NCBI GenBank assembly: GCA_023398495.1
Contig: JAEWSG010000154.1
Location: forward strand, 1-50,531
Direction: 5' to 3'
Source: Bacillota bacterium
Lineage (GTDB): Bacteria; Bacillota; Clostridia; Acetivibrionales; Acetivibrionaceae
Length of the DNA: 50,531 bases
Shown here: positions 1-9,165 of the stretch, in pieces
Position numbering within the stretch: position 1 is the stretch's first letter
Layout of the letters: each line of letters starts with the position of its first letter
The notes under the pieces: model-generated
What the model was told of the DNA's origin: nothing
Seen by the model: the letters and a program-made list of their open reading frames with translations, nothing else
Databases searched by the model: none
Made by a program: the position numbers and the translations under genes

Positions 1-25
1 TCTCTGATTTTAATTTCTTTTGTCA
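1..25 (-). CDS. Possible 5' end of a gene running off the left edge
   Basis: On the minus strand an ATG at position 25 opens a frame (MTKEIKIR) that runs off the window edge with no stop. An AGGA sequence lies about nine bases upstream. Eight codons are far too few to name a product. The rest of the stretch to position 190 is AT-rich, and I see no other gene in it. Confidence 0.2.
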
Positions 26-190
26 TAATACTGTTATTATCCTATAAATCCTTTGATTTCTCAATCTATATACCACTAATTTTTACTTATCCACAAATTT
101 TTCCGCAAGCTATTTCCTAAATGATGATAAAAAAATTAGACTTAATGGTATCTTATGTAAAGATAATAGAAAGTTATTTTTTATTATCCC

Positions 191-1129
191 TTACTGTATA
201 AATTCTTCAATGCTAATTACTAAGTCCGGATGAAGAGAATAATTGGGAAAGGAATATCTTTTAAAATTTTCCTTTTCATCCTCAGGTGAAACCTTTAGCA
301 CATGGTTCATATCCTTAAGTATTTTAATATTGTTATTTTTTATTGTATCACCTAAATAATTAACTTCAACAGGCTTTACCTGCAAGTCACTTGTTCCATA
401 TATAAAGTATACGTGTGTATCAAGCTTTTTAATCTCTGCAGCAGGATCATACTCCATCCAGCGTCTTACAAACTCTCCGTTTTCGCCGCTTAATAATTGC
501 TTTATCTCTTTATTTTCAGCAGAACTCTCTTTTCCTGCTTTGATTTTCTTAAGTTCCTCTTTTAAAATATTTGCAAGTTCCGTTCCCTGTCTCTCAAATT
601 GCTCTACCAGTATCTTATCAATTGTCCTTAACGCCCCGGCTATTGTCACAACCCCGTCAACCTTTTCCTGTTGAGCAGCTAAAACAGATATTAATGCTCC
701 TTGACTGTGACCAATCAGATAGATGTTATTAAAATCTTTGGTTTCCTTAACATACCTTATACATTCAACTAAATCATCTACCAGATAATCAAACTCAATA
801 TTTTTATCTGTAAGAGATTTATAGCTTTTTCCCGAAGATCTCTGATCATATCTAAAGCTGGCAATCCCTTTATCCTTTAGTCTGTAAGCGAGATATTTCA
901 ACGAATCGTTACGTCCATCTAAAAACGGGCTATTTCCATCTCTGTCAGTTGGTCCCGATCCTGCAGTAATTATAACTATTGTATCATTTTTATTTTCCCT
1001 GGGTTCCAATATATTTCCATATATATATCCATCTTTAACTTTCAATTTAATCTCAGTAAAATTATCAATACCATAAATAGTAATAACCGTAGCAAATATA
1101 ATAAACGGTATTATTATCAGCTTTTTCAT
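191..1129 (-). CDS. Alpha/beta hydrolase, EstD-like esterase
   Basis: This 312-residue protein is a serine hydrolase with an N-terminal membrane anchor or signal sequence (residues 1-20). The alpha/beta hydrolase parts are visible in order: an oxyanion-loop motif GSGPTDRDGN typical of the EstD-type esterases, the nucleophile elbow GHSQG at about 140-144, an acid in YGTSD at about 248, and the final His in MNHVLK at about 276. I chose the ATG at 1129 because GAGGTGG sits just before it. The longer frame to 1159 has no ribosome site. It probably acts outside the membrane on short esters; the substrate is unknown. It lies just downstream of an ABC-2 exporter on the same strand and may share its transcript. 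Confidence 0.8.
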   Translation of the reverse strand: MKKLIIIPFIIFATVITIYGIDNFTEIKLKVKDGYIYGNILEPRENKNDTIVIITAGSGPTDRDGNSPFLDGRNDSLKYLAYRLKDKGIASFRYDQRSSGKSYKSLTDKNIEFDYLVDDLVECIRYVKETKDFNNIYLIGHSQGALISVLAAQQEKVDGVVTIAGALRTIDKILVEQFERQGTELANILKEELKKIKAGKESSAENKEIKQLLSGENGEFVRRWMEYDPAAEIKKLDTHVYFIYGTSDLQVKPVEVNYLGDTIKNNNIKILKDMNHVLKVSPEDEKENFKRYSFPNYSLHPDLVISIEEFIQ

Positions 1130-1166
1130 TTTCCCACCTCTTGTCTGTTTTTTAAACACTCATTTA

Positions 1167-1943
1167 TTATACAAATTCAACCCGCTCAAGTTTAAACACC
1201 GATAGCACGTTAAATATAACAGTTAAACTAATTGTACATATCAACGATACAACCATATTTTTAGATAAAATATCTGCAAAATAATTGGCTTCGGTTAATA
1301 GATTTACGGGCAAATATCTTTTTACCATACTAAAATGACCGGCTAAAGGCATTAAATATACAAATAGCAACGTAACCGTTACCGCTAAAAAGGACTTTTT
1401 GACAAAACTACTCGCAAAAATCAGAATACTTAAGACAAATACAAAGAATAAACCATATGCAACCCCCGAAACTGCTGCAGCAAAGAAGCTTCCATAGGTA
1501 AACCCAAAGATTATTCCTGAATAATAATATGCAATTAACATTCCAATCACATTAATCAATAGTATGGATATTCCATAAACCAATAATTTAGCTAAAACCA
1601 TACCATTTATACTGCATCCCATTGAAACGGGAATTGTCAAAGTTTTGTCACTTCTTTCTTTTGATATAATACCCATCATCGATAGCACAATAATCAAAGT
1701 GGAAAGCTGAAAAAGGTTGTTTGTATAACTATCTAAAGCCGCTTTCTGACTAAGTTCAAAAAGCATGCTCAAATCCGCACCCTGTATCTCATTTTTTAAA
1801 ATTTCAGGCATTAATTTTAACATTATTGGATCGGATATGGCAAAAAACAAAACTCCAATTGCAAGTACCAGAAATTTTTTGGTTCTCATTCCTTCAATAA
1901 TTTCTTTTTTAGCATAAGTTTTAAAACTGTTAAAAGTATTCAT
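1167..1943 (-). CDS. ABC-2 type transporter permease
   Basis: A 258-residue integral membrane protein with six likely membrane segments, the first near residues 25-42 and the last near 228-248. The short cytoplasmic stretch after the second segment (GIISKERSDKTLTIPVSMG) is the usual elbow region of ABC-2 permeases. It lies one base downstream of the ATPase gene, so the two almost certainly form one exporter. A GGTGGTGAAGTGAA leader precedes the ATG. The exported substrate cannot be told from sequence. Confidence in the class is high and in any specific role low. Confidence 0.85.
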   Translation of the reverse strand: MNTFNSFKTYAKKEIIEGMRTKKFLVLAIGVLFFAISDPIMLKLMPEILKNEIQGADLSMLFELSQKAALDSYTNNLFQLSTLIIVLSMMGIISKERSDKTLTIPVSMGCSINGMVLAKLLVYGISILLINVIGMLIAYYYSGIIFGFTYGSFFAAAVSGVAYGLFFVFVLSILIFASSFVKKSFLAVTVTLLFVYLMPLAGHFSMVKRYLPVNLLTEANYFADILSKNMVVSLICTISLTVIFNVLSVFKLERVEFV

Positions 1944-1944
1944 T

Positions 1945-2862
1945 TCACTTCACCACCTTCAAAAATATTTCTTCAAGGCTGTTCTTTCTAAGATTGATAG
2001 AAATTACAGGTATATTTATATCTGAAATCAGTTTTAAAAGCTTTGTACTGTTCTGTTCAAAGTTATTAATCCATATATCCGCTTTCCTGCCATCAAAATT
2101 CACTTTTTCTATATAGTCCGCTTCATTCAGTATTTTAAATTGCTCCTCATTAATAGCTACATCAAACTCAATGTCATATACAGGTTGAATATATCTTTTC
2201 ATTAATTGATGGATATTTTCTTCAAGTACAATTTGTCCATTGTTCAATATTCCAACCCTGTCGCAAACTCTTTCAATATCATTTAGTATATGAGTTGATA
2301 AAAATATAGTTTTGCCTTGACTTTTAAGCTTTGATATTATCTCAACAACATCAATTCTTCCTTCAGGATCTAAGGCTGAAGACGGTTCATCGAGCAATAG
2401 CAGTTTTGGGTCATTATACATCGCCACAGCAATTCCAAGCCTCTGCTTCATTCCCCTTGAATACCCCCCAATAGCACGCTTTGCTGCTTTCGACAACTTA
2501 ACCATATCCAGCATTTTTTCCGTCTTTTCTCCAATTTGCTTTTTTGTATATCCTTTCATAGAACCTATAAAGTCAAGGTACTCCAATGCATTCATATAGG
2601 GATAAAACTTAGGATCTTCCGGCAGATATCCAACGTCGTTATTAGCCTTATTATTTTTGCTCTGTATATTCCTTCCGTTTATTATACATTTCCCTTTCTC
2701 AAACCCAATAAGACCGGCTAATATATTCATTGTGGTTGATTTACCCGCTCCATTATGCCCTATGAATCCGTACACTTCACCTTCTTTTACTTCAGCATTT
2801 ACACCCATTAGCACTTTATGCCCGCCATAGTTTTTTATCAGATTTTCTATTTTAATCATCAT
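1945..2862 (-). CDS. ABC transporter ATP-binding protein
   Basis: This 305-residue ATPase powers the ABC-2 permease encoded next to it. The Walker A motif GHNGAGKST lies at about 35-43, the signature is YSRGMKQRL, the Walker B motif LLLLDEPSSALDPEG follows, and the switch His is in FLSTHIL. A C-terminal extension of about 80 residues is typical of drug or bacteriocin-resistance type ATPases. The start overlaps the end of the upstream PLDc_N-like gene by 11 bases, with GAGGTGG as ribosome site, which suggests translational coupling. Two adjacent ATG codons are possible starts. Confidence 0.9.
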   Translation of the reverse strand: MMIKIENLIKNYGGHKVLMGVNAEVKEGEVYGFIGHNGAGKSTTMNILAGLIGFEKGKCIINGRNIQSKNNKANNDVGYLPEDPKFYPYMNALEYLDFIGSMKGYTKKQIGEKTEKMLDMVKLSKAAKRAIGGYSRGMKQRLGIAVAMYNDPKLLLLDEPSSALDPEGRIDVVEIISKLKSQGKTIFLSTHILNDIERVCDRVGILNNGQIVLEENIHQLMKRYIQPVYDIEFDVAINEEQFKILNEADYIEKVNFDGRKADIWINNFEQNSTKLLKLISDINIPVISINLRKNSLEEIFLKVVK

Positions 2863-3067
2863 CTGACCACCTCTTTCTTCCTATAACTAAGTATGCTATC
2901 GGGCCTATAAGATTAATAAATAGTAGGGCTATCCAAAGAGGCTTATTTAAGTTTCTTACACCCTTTCTGAGTATATCGATAATACAATATATCAATAAAC
3001 CTAATTGAAAAACTATAAGAGGCGCAAGCAATTTTAAAATCTCTATTGTACTCATATTCTCAAACAT
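2852..3067 (-). CDS. PLDc_N-like two-helix membrane protein
   Basis: A 71-residue protein with two hydrophobic segments (about 12-32 and 43-60) and the motif LNLIGPIAYL-like INLIGPIAYLVIGRKR that marks the phospholipase D N-terminal (PLDc_N) domain. That domain also occurs as a stand-alone small membrane protein beside ABC-2 exporters. I prefer the ATG at 3067, eight bases after AAGGAG, over the GTG at 3076, which overlaps that site. It is the first gene of the exporter operon. Its biochemical role is not known. Confidence 0.75.
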   Translation of the reverse strand: MFENMSTIEILKLLAPLIVFQLGLLIYCIIDILRKGVRNLNKPLWIALLFINLIGPIAYLVIGRKRWSDDD

Positions 3068-3142
3068 TTTCTTCACTCCTTTTGTTATTGTGATAGTATG
3101 ACTTAAAAGAGCAAAAAAAGTTCACACAAAAGTAAAAATTTT

Positions 3143-3185
3143 TTTGAAAAACGAAGACTGTTAGCACACGCTATGCTAACAGTCT
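3143..3185 (-). terminator. Intrinsic terminator after the SDR gene
   Basis: A perfect 12-bp stem (3155-3166 with 3174-3185) closes a 7-base loop and, read on the minus strand, is followed by a T-rich run. It lies about 100 bases beyond the SDR stop codon and separates that unit from the ABC exporter operon, whose promoter must lie between 3068 and 3142. Confidence 0.75.
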
Positions 3186-3291
3186 TATTAATCCTATCAA
3201 TTTAAAAAATATTTCCAAATCCATAATTTTACTTATTATGCGTGAGTGCTCCTTCTTATTATAATGTGATTTGGCAGTCCCACGGTCTAAG

Positions 3292-4080
3292 TTAAATCAT
3301 CCTGTCTTTTCGAAAACCTGCGGTCATAAAACGCCAAGTCGCCTTTCTGTTTGTTAACCAAGCGATCAAAACATCGTTTTTGGTGTTGCTGAGTATTCTA
3401 GGTATAAAAAATTTTGCGACCGTTTCAGGTTTGTCTGCCAATATATTGAACAGCTTTTTAAACTTTACGTCCGATATAACTTCAGACCTATCTCCGTCCG
3501 GCGTTTTTGTTATGAAATCGGTCAGCATCATACCAGGCGATAATCTTCCCGCTATTACGCTGGTGCCCTCAAGTTCCCTGGCAAGTCCTTTCATAAAGTA
3601 TCTTAATGCGTGTTTGGTGGTACCATACAGTATTGTTTTAGGCTGTATCATATTGTCAGAGCCTAAGCCCTCCATGCTATAGATCGAGCCATGTCCTTGT
3701 TTCAACATTCCCGTTGCTGCAATTTGAGAACCATATATCATTCCGATAATATTGGTATTAATAACGTTTTCAGTGTACGATTCGCCCGTTTCCCAAGAAA
3801 ACTTGTGCGGTGTGTTTTGTCCCGCATTATTTATCCATATATCTACGTTGCCCCACTGCTCTAAAGAAGCATCCCAGAGGTTTTGCAGACTAGTTTTTTC
3901 CTGAACGTTACATCGAATATAGATGTATTTTCCCTCAAAAGACGACAGTTCAGCATGAGAAGCTTCCGCCAAAGCTTCACCCCTACCTGATAACGTAACG
4001 TTACATCCAGATCGCAGAAACTCCCTTGCCATTGAAAAACCAATGCCTCGTGTACTGCCAGTTATCACCACATTTTTCAT
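3292..4080 (-). CDS. Short-chain dehydrogenase/reductase
   Basis: A 262-residue classical SDR. The Rossmann cofactor motif TGSTRGIG is at the N terminus, NNAG follows at about 85, and the catalytic YxxxK appears as YGTTK. Arg in SGRG after beta-2 suggests NADP preference. The ATG at 4080 is preceded by GGGAGGG; the in-frame ATG at 4110 has no ribosome site. It follows the DUF6544-like gene closely and the two probably share a transcript ended by the terminator at 3143-3185. The substrate is unknown. Confidence 0.85.
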   Translation of the reverse strand: MKNVVITGSTRGIGFSMAREFLRSGCNVTLSGRGEALAEASHAELSSFEGKYIYIRCNVQEKTSLQNLWDASLEQWGNVDIWINNAGQNTPHKFSWETGESYTENVINTNIIGMIYGSQIAATGMLKQGHGSIYSMEGLGSDNMIQPKTILYGTTKHALRYFMKGLARELEGTSVIAGRLSPGMMLTDFITKTPDGDRSEVISDVKFKKLFNILADKPETVAKFFIPRILSNTKNDVLIAWLTNRKATWRFMTAGFRKDRMI

Positions 4081-4128
4081 TACCAGCCCTCCCATTTTGC
4101 GTTTAGCCATTTGAGTACAGGTTCGAGA

Positions 4129-4977
4129 CTATTGATTGTTTGGCAAATTGTACTCAACTCTCTTTAAGTATATTCTACCATAACAAAAATCTCCTTCAGG
4201 CAGGCTCCAGTGTGCCTCTCCGTACGAAGCAAGCTTAATACCATTATATTCTTTATATTCGCCAACAGGAGTAGACCAGGGAGCATTTTGGTAATCCTCT
4301 CCTGATGTTGTCATGTATCTGTCGTTGGAAACAAAATTAATCAGTTCGCCTTTCTCATTAAAGTATAATACCGCAGATATTTTTATACCATTATTATTGA
4401 ATATGCCCTTGACTGTCAATTGATCAATCATTTCCCATTCAATCCTTTTATCAATAAGAGTAGCAGGTGCCATGAGGCACATATCGTTAAAAACCGTGAC
4501 CGTCTCAGCTTTGTTCATAATTTCACCTTTTGCATCTCCTACGGTTACCAGACCTGCTAACTTAATCAGCATAGTAGCAGTTACATCTTTATACACATGA
4601 AGACCGACAACCGGTAGTCCGGACATACTCAATTTCATGTAATATATCCTCCGCGGATTATCTATGAAATTATACTGTTCAGCTTTAGCCTTTACCCAAC
4701 TCTTATCCTTACCTGTCTTAAACTCTCCTTCACCCAAAAGTCTGAAATTCTTTACTTTTTCCTTACCTATCACTCCAGTATATTTAAGATACTTTTGCAC
4801 GGGTTCCGGTAAACCTGAAATATCGTTTTCTGTCAAGATTTCAGTTTCTGCTGCTCCAAATTGCCTAAATGCGTCTTGAACCTCAGCATTATATGCCCGC
4901 CTAAGCTCAAGGGCTTTATATACTATTGATGAAGCTCCCAAAATTGCTATAATAAGAAAGATATATTTTTTACTCAC
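4129..4977 (-). CDS. Membrane-anchored DUF6544-like protein
   Basis: A 282-residue protein with one N-terminal hydrophobic segment (about 4-22) and an extracytoplasmic body. The sequence LPEPVQKYLKYTGVIG and the later tract NAPWSTPVGEYKEYNGIKL resemble the uncharacterised DUF6544 family, recognised from memory only. The start is a GTG about ten bases after GGGAGGAG. It is probably co-transcribed with the SDR downstream. No catalytic motif is evident and I assign no function. Confidence 0.65.
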   Translation of the reverse strand: MSKKYIFLIIAILGASSIVYKALELRRAYNAEVQDAFRQFGAAETEILTENDISGLPEPVQKYLKYTGVIGKEKVKNFRLLGEGEFKTGKDKSWVKAKAEQYNFIDNPRRIYYMKLSMSGLPVVGLHVYKDVTATMLIKLAGLVTVGDAKGEIMNKAETVTVFNDMCLMAPATLIDKRIEWEMIDQLTVKGIFNNNGIKISAVLYFNEKGELINFVSNDRYMTTSGEDYQNAPWSTPVGEYKEYNGIKLASYGEAHWSLPEGDFCYGRIYLKRVEYNLPNNQ

Positions 4978-5130
4978 TTATTTGTCTCCTCCCTTTGAAC
5001 TTCCTTGGAATGTGCTATCAAACATGTTTATTGCATATATAATTTATAATTATACATTAAAGTAATTGCTATATCTATACATTATCTTAGGCCTATTAGC
5101 TTACACTACAATGACATCATACATTAAAAA

Positions 5131-6129
5131 TCATCTCAATCCAAAATGTTTACGGAACATCTTTGATAATATAAGCAAATAGATACTTCCCAATACAAAT
5201 AATATTGCTAATGCAATATAGAAAGCAGTCGATGAGCCTTCATATAAAAATATGTGTTGGAGTGATACAAATGCCCAGTAGTTTGGTAATGGATACAGCA
5301 GTATTTGAAACGCTTTTGGGATAAATAAGGTAACGAGTGGCAGTGTCAGATAAACAGGCATTATCACCTTAATAGCTGCAATCGAGTTAATTTGGTTATC
5401 CGCCATCCTTCCAATCAGCAATGTAATAATTACAATTAGCGGACTTGACGCAACAAGCAACAAGACAAGTTTGACATAATTTATGGATGCTCCGGACAAA
5501 ATCAGAGCACTAAATATTCCTATTACTATACTGGTTATGACTGCTACAAGCCCTCTTGAAAACATGTAGGTGCTCATCTTTAACGGCGTTACAGCCATTG
5601 ACCGAATAGCTTTAGTGTCTTTTTCAGTTACTATATTAAATCCTGAAACGGTTCCCCCTAAAAACAACGCAGTCATAATAATGATTATTGCCATCAAGCC
5701 AAAAAGCACAGGTTTTTTATCACTTAAGGTTTTTATTGATAAATCATATTCAGTATTTTGATTAAGTACCTTCTCAAAGATAGAGATATAATTATTGATA
5801 AGGTCCTGTGGTTCGTTGCCCTCAAAAATGATTTTGGCTTGATTATCTTCCAAAATGACGCCCGGAACAGCATCTGTTTTATTCACTCGGTTAATAACCT
5901 CTTCTTTGCTTTGAAGCTTTTGAACAGTACCATAAGCCTCTAACTGAGAGATATATTCTGAACGGAGGCTATCCTGAACGATAAAATTGAACTTAACGTC
6001 TTCAACTGCAGGTATGAATAATCTTACAGCTAGTGCAAGAAACAAAGGAGCAATAATAATGTATATGGCAATACTGTCTCTTAAAGCCAAGACATAATCT
6101 CTCTTGATGATACTGGTTATTCTATTCAT
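5131..6129 (-). CDS. ABC-2 type transporter permease (second subunit)
   Basis: A 332-residue permease of the ABC-2 type with a large extracytoplasmic loop. There is one membrane segment near residues 20-40, a soluble loop to about 165, then five segments to the C terminus. This matches the YhgE/NatB-like layout. The ATG at 6129 overlaps the stop of the previous permease (TAATG), so the two are translationally coupled. It is the last gene of a TetR-ATPase-permease-permease operon that is probably an efflux system. Confidence 0.85.
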   Translation of the reverse strand: MNRITSIIKRDYVLALRDSIAIYIIIAPLFLALAVRLFIPAVEDVKFNFIVQDSLRSEYISQLEAYGTVQKLQSKEEVINRVNKTDAVPGVILEDNQAKIIFEGNEPQDLINNYISIFEKVLNQNTEYDLSIKTLSDKKPVLFGLMAIIIIMTALFLGGTVSGFNIVTEKDTKAIRSMAVTPLKMSTYMFSRGLVAVITSIVIGIFSALILSGASINYVKLVLLLVASSPLIVIITLLIGRMADNQINSIAAIKVIMPVYLTLPLVTLFIPKAFQILLYPLPNYWAFVSLQHIFLYEGSSTAFYIALAILFVLGSIYLLILSKMFRKHFGLR

Positions 6130-7166
6130 TATATCGCCTCCCTCATAAGCTTTTTATCTACTAATATATAACAAACGATGTAAGCTACAATGGTGGTCAG
6201 AGCAAGTAATCCAAGGGTTGGAGCCAAATTTTTACCCTCAGAAAATAAAATATCATCATAACCAAATATAACATGATAAGAAGGAATATAACGCATAAAA
6301 GCAGGTGCAAAACTTGGCATTTGATGTGAAATTCCCGGTGCCATGTTTATTGTCAGTAAAACGATGCCAACACTAAACCATCCAGAAATATCTTCAAAAA
6401 ACAATGCAACTATTAAACCAATAAGTGTATAAAGTATGAAGCCTGTAATTGTTAATATGGTAAAATTAATCATATTAAAATTAAACCCACAAGTGAAAGT
6501 TACAATAGCAAATGCATAAACCAAACCAATAACCAAAAAAGCAATTAGCTTCGAAAGAATATAGAGATGTGTTCCTCCGGGTGATATTCTATAAGCTCGG
6601 ATAACCTTATCGCCTTTTTCCTGAAATATAAAAACAGCTATTAAAAGGAAACCGAGAATTAACACTTCAAATACCAATAAAACCGGAACCAAAGTTAAAT
6701 TACGAGGAACAGATTTAGTCTGAGGAGATATAAACTCTATATTTACACCACTATTCCATGTGCCGTTAAGAGAACCAATCATTTTACTTAATGTAGTTTG
6801 AACTATTTTCAACTGTTCCTTGTTTATTGCTGTTGACTGCAAAAGCTCTACCTGTGGATTAGCAAGACTTCCGTTAAAAACAATACCAATAGCAGATTTG
6901 TTCTCAAAAACTAATTTCTCTAAATTTTCATAACTTGTCATGAACCTGGTTTCATCCACCCCAAATTGAACCAGTGCTGATTCTATAGCTTTATCCTGAC
7001 TATCATCCCAAAAGTATTGATCCACATTTGAAGTAATTTCCTTTGGGACTGCGAATTTAACCGCCAGAATAATTATAACCATCGACAGCAAAATAACCCA
7101 TATCAGAGAATTACGTAAACTCAAAACCAAATTTTGTTTAATGAGTGCTACAAGTTTTTTTGACAT
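6129..7166 (-). CDS. ABC-2 type transporter permease (first subunit)
   Basis: A 345-residue permease with the same layout as its downstream partner: a membrane segment near 18-38, a soluble loop to about 170, then six hydrophobic segments. Two different but related permeases with one ATPase imply a heterodimeric channel. The ATG overlaps the stop of the ATPase gene (TAATG) and GGGGGCTC supplies the ribosome site. Confidence 0.85.
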   Translation of the reverse strand: MSKKLVALIKQNLVLSLRNSLIWVILLSMVIIILAVKFAVPKEITSNVDQYFWDDSQDKAIESALVQFGVDETRFMTSYENLEKLVFENKSAIGIVFNGSLANPQVELLQSTAINKEQLKIVQTTLSKMIGSLNGTWNSGVNIEFISPQTKSVPRNLTLVPVLLVFEVLILGFLLIAVFIFQEKGDKVIRAYRISPGGTHLYILSKLIAFLVIGLVYAFAIVTFTCGFNFNMINFTILTITGFILYTLIGLIVALFFEDISGWFSVGIVLLTINMAPGISHQMPSFAPAFMRYIPSYHVIFGYDDILFSEGKNLAPTLGLLALTTIVAYIVCYILVDKKLMREAI

Positions 7167-8032
7167 TATTCGAGCCCCCTTCCTGTAAGTTTAATGAAGA
7201 TTTGCTCTAGTGTTGCTTCTTGAGAGTGTATCGTTTCAAACTTCTTACTACTTATAATTCCATTGAATTCATTAAGTTCATCTGGATTGTCCAGGAAAAA
7301 CACTTTTGATTTCAATTGATCCTTTTCTAGATACTCAACCTTAACGGCTTTTTGTCCATATTGCAGTTTTAAGTTCCTTGGTGAGTCCATTGCAACTATG
7401 CTACCATTGAATAAAAATGCGACCCTGTCGCACAATTCGTCAGCTACAGCCATATTGTGTGTTGTCAGAAAAATAGTGCAGCCTTCTTGTTTCTTTTGGT
7501 AGATAACATCTTTGATTTTGCTTGCAGTTGATGGATCAAGACCGGATGTAGGCTCATCCAAGAAAAGGATTTTAGGATTATTAATTAGTGCTCGAACAAA
7601 CACAAGTCTTTGCTTCATCCCTTTCGAGAAATTAGAAGCTTTCTTATCTGCAGATTCACGTAAATCAACCATATCAAGCAACTTCATGGGATCTTGTGTA
7701 GGAACATCAAACAGACCTGCATGGTAAATTAAATTTTCTAGTGCTGTTAACTTGCTATAGATATTTGGATGTTCAAATGAAACACCTATTTGATTATAAA
7801 AATCTGCTTTAACTTCCTTAATTGATCGACCTTCATATAAAACCTCACCGGTTTGAAGACCAAGTAATCCAATCATAATATTCTGGACTGTGCTTTTACC
7901 AGCACCACTAGGCCCAAGAAAACCAAAGATTTCGCCTCTGGTAATTTCAAAGTTTATGTCTTTTACAGCATATTTGTCATCATTTGTATAAGAATGGTAT
8001 AAACCTTTAACCTTTATCATATTCGTTGGCAT
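7166..8032 (-). CDS. ABC transporter ATP-binding protein
   Basis: A 288-residue ATPase for the two permeases downstream. Walker A is GPSGAGKST, the signature is FSKGMKQRL, Walker B is ILFLDEPTSGLDPST, and the switch His is in LTTHNM. The start at 8032 has AGGAGGAATTATTT before its ATG. The longer frame to 8065 would overlap the TetR gene and lacks a site. Together with TetR control this points to a drug-efflux or lipid-export ABC system. Confidence 0.9.
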   Translation of the reverse strand: MPTNMIKVKGLYHSYTNDDKYAVKDINFEITRGEIFGFLGPSGAGKSTVQNIMIGLLGLQTGEVLYEGRSIKEVKADFYNQIGVSFEHPNIYSKLTALENLIYHAGLFDVPTQDPMKLLDMVDLRESADKKASNFSKGMKQRLVFVRALINNPKILFLDEPTSGLDPSTASKIKDVIYQKKQEGCTIFLTTHNMAVADELCDRVAFLFNGSIVAMDSPRNLKLQYGQKAVKVEYLEKDQLKSKVFFLDNPDELNEFNGIISSKKFETIHSQEATLEQIFIKLTGRGLE

Positions 8033-8048
8033 AAATAATTCCTCCTTC

Positions 8049-8678
8049 TCATTCCATGAAACCATGCTTTATGATTTCCAACAAGCGATCCACCTTATCA
8101 AGACAATCCTCAATACTGACACCTTCACCTTGAGAAATCCTTGATAAATCAATCCAATCCAGCAATACATTATTGAAGTGATAAATGATATACGCACCAA
8201 TTTCCGGGTCCACCTCACTTCTGATATCACCTCGTTCTTTAGCACTGTTAATTATTTGAGCAAAAAACATGTTGCTTTTAGCTTGAGATTCCTTCAAAAT
8301 CTCTTCACTTATTTCTGAATATTGCTCTTTGATAAAGTTGTTTGCAATGCTTGCCAAAAGTGGATTATCAATAGCAAACTCAAGTCCGCTTTTAAACAAA
8401 AGACGCATAAATGAAATAAAGTCAATTTGGTCTTTTTGTTCAATGGCCTCTTTCATGTATTCCAGCTTTTGCTGACCAATCATATCCAAAATGAACTTAT
8501 AGAGATCTTTTTTGTCATTAAAGTATTGATACATGCTCCCCTTAGCAACACCTGATTTTTCTGCAATTTTAGTTATACTGGCATTAACGTAGAGATTTTG
8601 AGAAAATTCTTCAATTGCCGATTCTATAATTTTATTTCTTTTTTCAGCTTGTAAGTTATAAAAGGTTTGTTTAGGCAA
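8049..8678 (-). CDS. TetR family transcriptional repressor
   Basis: A regulator of about 209 residues. The N-terminal helix-turn-helix includes ITKIAEKSGVAKGSMYQYFNDKKDLYKF, cited here by its conserved core SGVAKGSMYQYFNDKKDL; the rest is a ligand-binding helical domain. I favour the TTG start at 8678, giving MPKQTF, because GGAG lies eight bases before it. The GTG at 8687 overlaps that same GGAG. It heads the ABC efflux operon and is likely autoregulated through the two operators at 8708-8756. Confidence 0.85.
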   Translation of the reverse strand: MPKQTFYNLQAEKRNKIIESAIEEFSQNLYVNASITKIAEKSGVAKGSMYQYFNDKKDLYKFILDMIGQQKLEYMKEAIEQKDQIDFISFMRLLFKSGLEFAIDNPLLASIANNFIKEQYSEISEEILKESQAKSNMFFAQIINSAKERGDIRSEVDPEIGAYIIYHFNNVLLDWIDLSRISQGEGVSIEDCLDKVDRLLEIIKHGFME

Positions 8679-8704
8679 TTTATTCACTCCATTCTATAAA
8701 ACGC

Positions 8705-8764
8705 AACATGACCACCCCGTCATATCTATAATTCTATTGTATGACGGGGTGGTCATGTTGTCAA
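8705..8764 (-). promoter_or_regulatory. Consensus promoter with two TetR operators
   Basis: On the minus strand TTGACA (8759-8764) and TACAAT (8736-8741) are spaced by exactly 17 bases, a near-perfect sigma-A promoter for the TetR/ABC operon. Perfect 20-bp inverted arms at 8705-8724 and 8740-8759 surround the -10 and start region. Each arm contains its own dyad (ATGAC-6-GTCAT, at 8708-8723 and 8741-8756), so they look like two TetR dimer sites, one in the spacer and one at or just past the start point. Confidence 0.8.
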
Positions 8765-8861
8765 CTTGAATTTTTCAGGGGTGCATATTCTAATAGTGCA
8801 AAAATTAAATGCACTCATTTTTCAGTTCACATTATATCAACAAACATTTTTTCTAGAGCAT

Positions 8862-9164
8862 TCAATCTTCAACATGCTTGTATTTCCTCAATAAATCCTC
8901 CAGCATTTCTACATAGTCAATAAATTCACGCTTGCCTTTTTCGGTTAAATTATATCTTGTTCGAGGCTTATTGTTAAAAAAATCTTTAAATACTTTAACG
9001 TACCCACTCTCCTCCATCTTGCTCATCTGAACACTTAAATTCCCATCTGTCCCCCCAGTTATTTCTTTAACTTCTTTAAAAGTCTTTTCTCCAGTCATTA
9101 AGCAAGATACTATCGCTATTCTTAGCTTAGATTGAAAAATGTCCGGAACTGAATTCACATCCAA
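8862..9164 (-). CDS. Winged-helix transcriptional regulator
   Basis: A 100-residue regulator with the layout of small winged-helix proteins (HTH_34/MarR-like). The recognition part is near TGGTDGNLSVQMSKMEESGY and the wing near NNKPRTRYNLTEKGK. The likely start is a TTG at 9164 behind AAGGGGGA, directly after the stop of the membrane-protein gene. It is co-transcribed with that gene and may bind the palindrome at 9838-9855. Confidence 0.8.
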   Translation of the reverse strand: MDVNSVPDIFQSKLRIAIVSCLMTGEKTFKEVKEITGGTDGNLSVQMSKMEESGYVKVFKDFFNNKPRTRYNLTEKGKREFIDYVEMLEDLLRKYKHVED

Positions 9165-9165
9165 A

